Shown here one piece after another: positions 5,494 through 6,931 of a DNA stretch of 6,931 nucleotides (positions are counted from its first letter, which is position 1; the number at the start of each line of letters is the position of its first letter). Under the pieces are notes generated by a model. The model saw only the letters and a program-made list of their open reading frames with translations. It searched no databases and had not been told where the DNA came from. The position numbers were made by a program, and so were the translations under genes. The stretch comes from a bacterium (GTDB lineage Bacteria; Bacillota; Clostridia; Oscillospirales; Acutalibacteraceae), in the NCBI GenBank assembly GCA_004560045.1, contig SFWF01000078.1, positions 1-6,931 of the forward strand, written 5' to 3'.

Positions 5494-6456
5494 ATGATAG
5501 TTAATACCTTTCCTTCAAACGACATAGCAATCGTTAATGCGGTAAAGGACAGAAAGATAATCTGTGCCTTTCACGACATTGACGGAACACATTCACTTAT
5601 TCGAAACTGGCCTCCCGTTATGAGCCGCGTCCTTTACGATACCGCCGTCAACGGAATCCCCGATGACCTTACCTCAGAGGACAACATAAACCGTCTCGTT
5701 TCTCTTTGCGGAGTCGAAGACCTCGAAGAAACAGATCGTTTCTGCATTGAAAGCGCAGGTCTTTCGGCCCTTACGCAGATGGAATGGGCTATCCGCCGTA
5801 ATATGGAAATGACAAACGGAAAATTTGACAGTGAGACCAACTCCGAAATAATAAAGCTTATCTGGGCAGGAGAAGAAAAATTTGAAAAGTTTGACGAGCC
5901 GGATGAATACCTTGATTATCTCTCGAAGGTTACGCCTAAGCTTTTCTGGGTCTACGAGCAGGTTTTAAACCGCTTTTGCCGCGACAACAATCTTAAAAAA
6001 GCGAAAGAAAATCCCGAAGAATTCTTAATTCCCGGCTCTAAAGAATTTATGAGATATCTTCACGATAACGGAATTAAAAATTATTTCGTAACCGGCGCCG
6101 TCGTCGATAAAAGCATCGAGCCTCCTATGGGAATGTACGAAGAGGTTTTAGGCCTCGGATTTGAGATAGGCGAAGGCAAAGAGGTTGAAAACATTTACGG
6201 CTCTACCTGGGAAGAAAAAATACCTAAGGAAGAGGTTATGAAGCGTCTTGTAAAAGAGCTTGGAATAAGCGGCGAAAACGTTCTCGTTGTCGGAGACGGG
6301 CGTAGCGAGATCACCGCAGGCGTTTCACTTGGTGCCGTTACCTTAAGTATCCTACCTAAAGAAGCCAAAAGGCAGAGAGAGCTACATACCGAGCTTGGAA
6401 CAAATATGATAATTTGTGACTACACTTCGGAGGACTTAAAGAAAATCATTAAATAA
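5494..6456 (+). CDS. HAD-superfamily hydrolase with large cap domain, substrate unknown
   Basis: The 320-residue protein carries all HAD catalytic motifs. Motif I is HDIDGTHS, with nucleophile D28 and acid/base D30. Motif II is T200 in YFVTGA. A motif III lysine is probably K242 or K245 in EEKIPKEE. Motif IV is VGDGRSE, with D268 and E272 as likely magnesium ligands. The long stretch between motifs I and II (about residues 35-185) is largely helical in character and fits a C1 cap, as in phosphoglycolate-phosphatase-like members. The S-L-I-R-x-x-W run after motif I is also seen in some of these. No signal peptide or membrane segment is evident, so it is cytosolic. AAGGAG overlaps the dapB stop and the start is 10 nt after it, so translation is probably coupled. 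Its place in the operon suggests a metabolic phosphatase, but no known lysine-pathway step needs one. Confidence 0.85.
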   Translation: MIVNTFPSNDIAIVNAVKDRKIICAFHDIDGTHSLIRNWPPVMSRVLYDTAVNGIPDDLTSEDNINRLVSLCGVEDLEETDRFCIESAGLSALTQMEWAIRRNMEMTNGKFDSETNSEIIKLIWAGEEKFEKFDEPDEYLDYLSKVTPKLFWVYEQVLNRFCRDNNLKKAKENPEEFLIPGSKEFMRYLHDNGIKNYFVTGAVVDKSIEPPMGMYEEVLGLGFEIGEGKEVENIYGSTWEEKIPKEEVMKRLVKELGISGENVLVVGDGRSEITAGVSLGAVTLSILPKEAKRQRELHTELGTNMIICDYTSEDLKKIIK

Positions 6457-6462
6457 GCCAAC

Positions 6463-6494
6463 AAAAAAGAACCATCGACAGATGGTTCTTTTTT
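6463..6494. terminator. Strong bidirectional intrinsic terminator between the dap operon and pheT
   Basis: A perfect 14-bp stem joins AAAAAAGAACCATC (6463-6476) and GATGGTTCTTTTTT (6481-6494) around a GACA loop. The GC-containing core is followed by six T on the plus strand, and by six T on the minus strand from the A-run. It starts six bases after the HAD stop and lies two bases past the pheT stop, so it ends both convergent units. Confidence 0.93.
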
Positions 6495-6496
6495 AA

Positions 6497-6931
6497 TTAC
6501 ATCTTAAGCGCTACACCCTTGTCGGCAAGCTCGGCTATTACCTTATCGGTAACGGCCTTGACCTCTTCGCCCGTAAGAGTACGTTCGGGATGAGCAAATG
6601 CGATGCGAACGGTGATGGATTTACCGTTTTCATCCGTATAGGTATCGACAACGCTAACGCCCTTAACGAGCTCACAGTTCTGAGCGTCGATAGCTTCCTT
6701 AATGGGAGCGAAGGTGTTCGAAACGAAGGACAGGTCGATCTCCATTCCGGGGAAACGGCCGGGCTCCTCGTACTTAATGCCGGCGTTATCGATATAAGCG
6801 AAAGCCTTGAAATCAAGCTCGGCATAAACGATAGAAGCTTTTTTGTCTATTTTCTTGGAAACTGTGGGATGAACGATTCCGATCTCGCCGACAGCCTTAC
6901 CGTCACAGATAACGGTATTAAGGTTACGAAG
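6497..6931 (-). CDS. pheT: Phenylalanyl-tRNA synthetase beta subunit, C-terminal part, cut by window edge
   Basis: The minus-strand frame is open from the window edge to a TAA at 6499-6497, giving 144 C-terminal residues of a protein usually near 800. PheT, with PheS, charges tRNA-Phe. The visible part starts at the end of the catalytic-like core, with VGEIGIVHPTV (the family's GxxHP motif) and a YAELDF strand. A ferredoxin-fold anticodon-binding (FDX-ACB) domain follows from about EEPGRFPG to the end, with ITVRIAFAHPERTLTGEEV matching the family's R-I-x-F-x-x-P-x-R-T-L-T block. The usual R-D after the FP motif reads I-D here (MEIDLSF), a mild variant. An internal ATG at 6745 is not the true start because homology continues upstream of it. 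Convergent with the dap operon. Confidence 0.92.
   Translation of the reverse strand, partial: LRNLNTVICDGKAVGEIGIVHPTVSKKIDKKASIVYAELDFKAFAYIDNAGIKYEEPGRFPGMEIDLSFVSNTFAPIKEAIDAQNCELVKGVSVVDTYTDENGKSITVRIAFAHPERTLTGEEVKAVTDKVIAELADKGVALKM

Noticed and set aside
6497..6745. A separate 82-residue gene starting at the ATG at 6745
   Set aside because: The frame and PheT homology continue upstream to the window edge, so this is only the C-terminus of pheT.
6538..6825. A 95-codon minus-strand open frame overlapping pheT
   Set aside because: It is in a different frame from the real pheT, is of low-complexity Ser/Arg/Leu-rich composition, and has no ribosome binding site.

Overview
The window looks like chromosomal DNA of a Gram-positive anaerobe, most likely a clostridial (Ruminococcus/Oscillospiraceae-like) gut bacterium. 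The grounds are the clostridial flavour of QueA and Tgt (for example 'MLFGINQG' in Tgt), strong Shine-Dalgarno sites, a consensus-like sigma-A promoter pair and moderate GC. This placement is inferred from sequence style, not from a database search.

Left block (1-2488, minus strand): transcription runs leftward through queA, then tgt, then the start of an AlgI-like MBOAT O-acyltransferase gene cut by the window edge. QueA and Tgt are tRNA queuosine enzymes. Tgt inserts preQ1 at the wobble guanine and QueA adds the epoxycyclopentanediol precursor from SAM. The MBOAT gene begins with TTG 24 nt after tgt. Tgt lacks about 21 internal residues present in relatives but keeps all catalytic and zinc residues.

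Central control region (2489-2680): it separates the two oppositely oriented operons. It holds two good sigma-A promoters that face each other, so the predicted transcripts overlap at their 5' ends. Two interlocked inverted repeats cover the -35 and spacer of the rightward promoter. No lysine riboswitch or T-box is recognisable.

Right block (2681-6456, plus strand): asd, dapA, dapB and a HAD-family hydrolase form one tight operon. Asd, DapA and DapB lead from aspartyl phosphate to tetrahydrodipicolinate, which feeds diaminopimelate and lysine synthesis. Asd is of the archaeal/fungal-like type. The HAD protein has an intact active site and a large cap domain, but its substrate is unknown. A perfect hairpin without a T-run sits between dapA and dapB.

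Right edge (6457-6931): a strong bidirectional terminator separates the operon from the convergent 3' end of pheT (phenylalanyl-tRNA synthetase beta), which is cut by the window edge.

This is mostly ordinary core metabolism. I see no CRISPR array, mobile element, defence system, rRNA or tRNA. The items most worth a second look are the Tgt deletion, the face-to-face promoters with interlocked repeats, and the HAD hydrolase in the dap operon.
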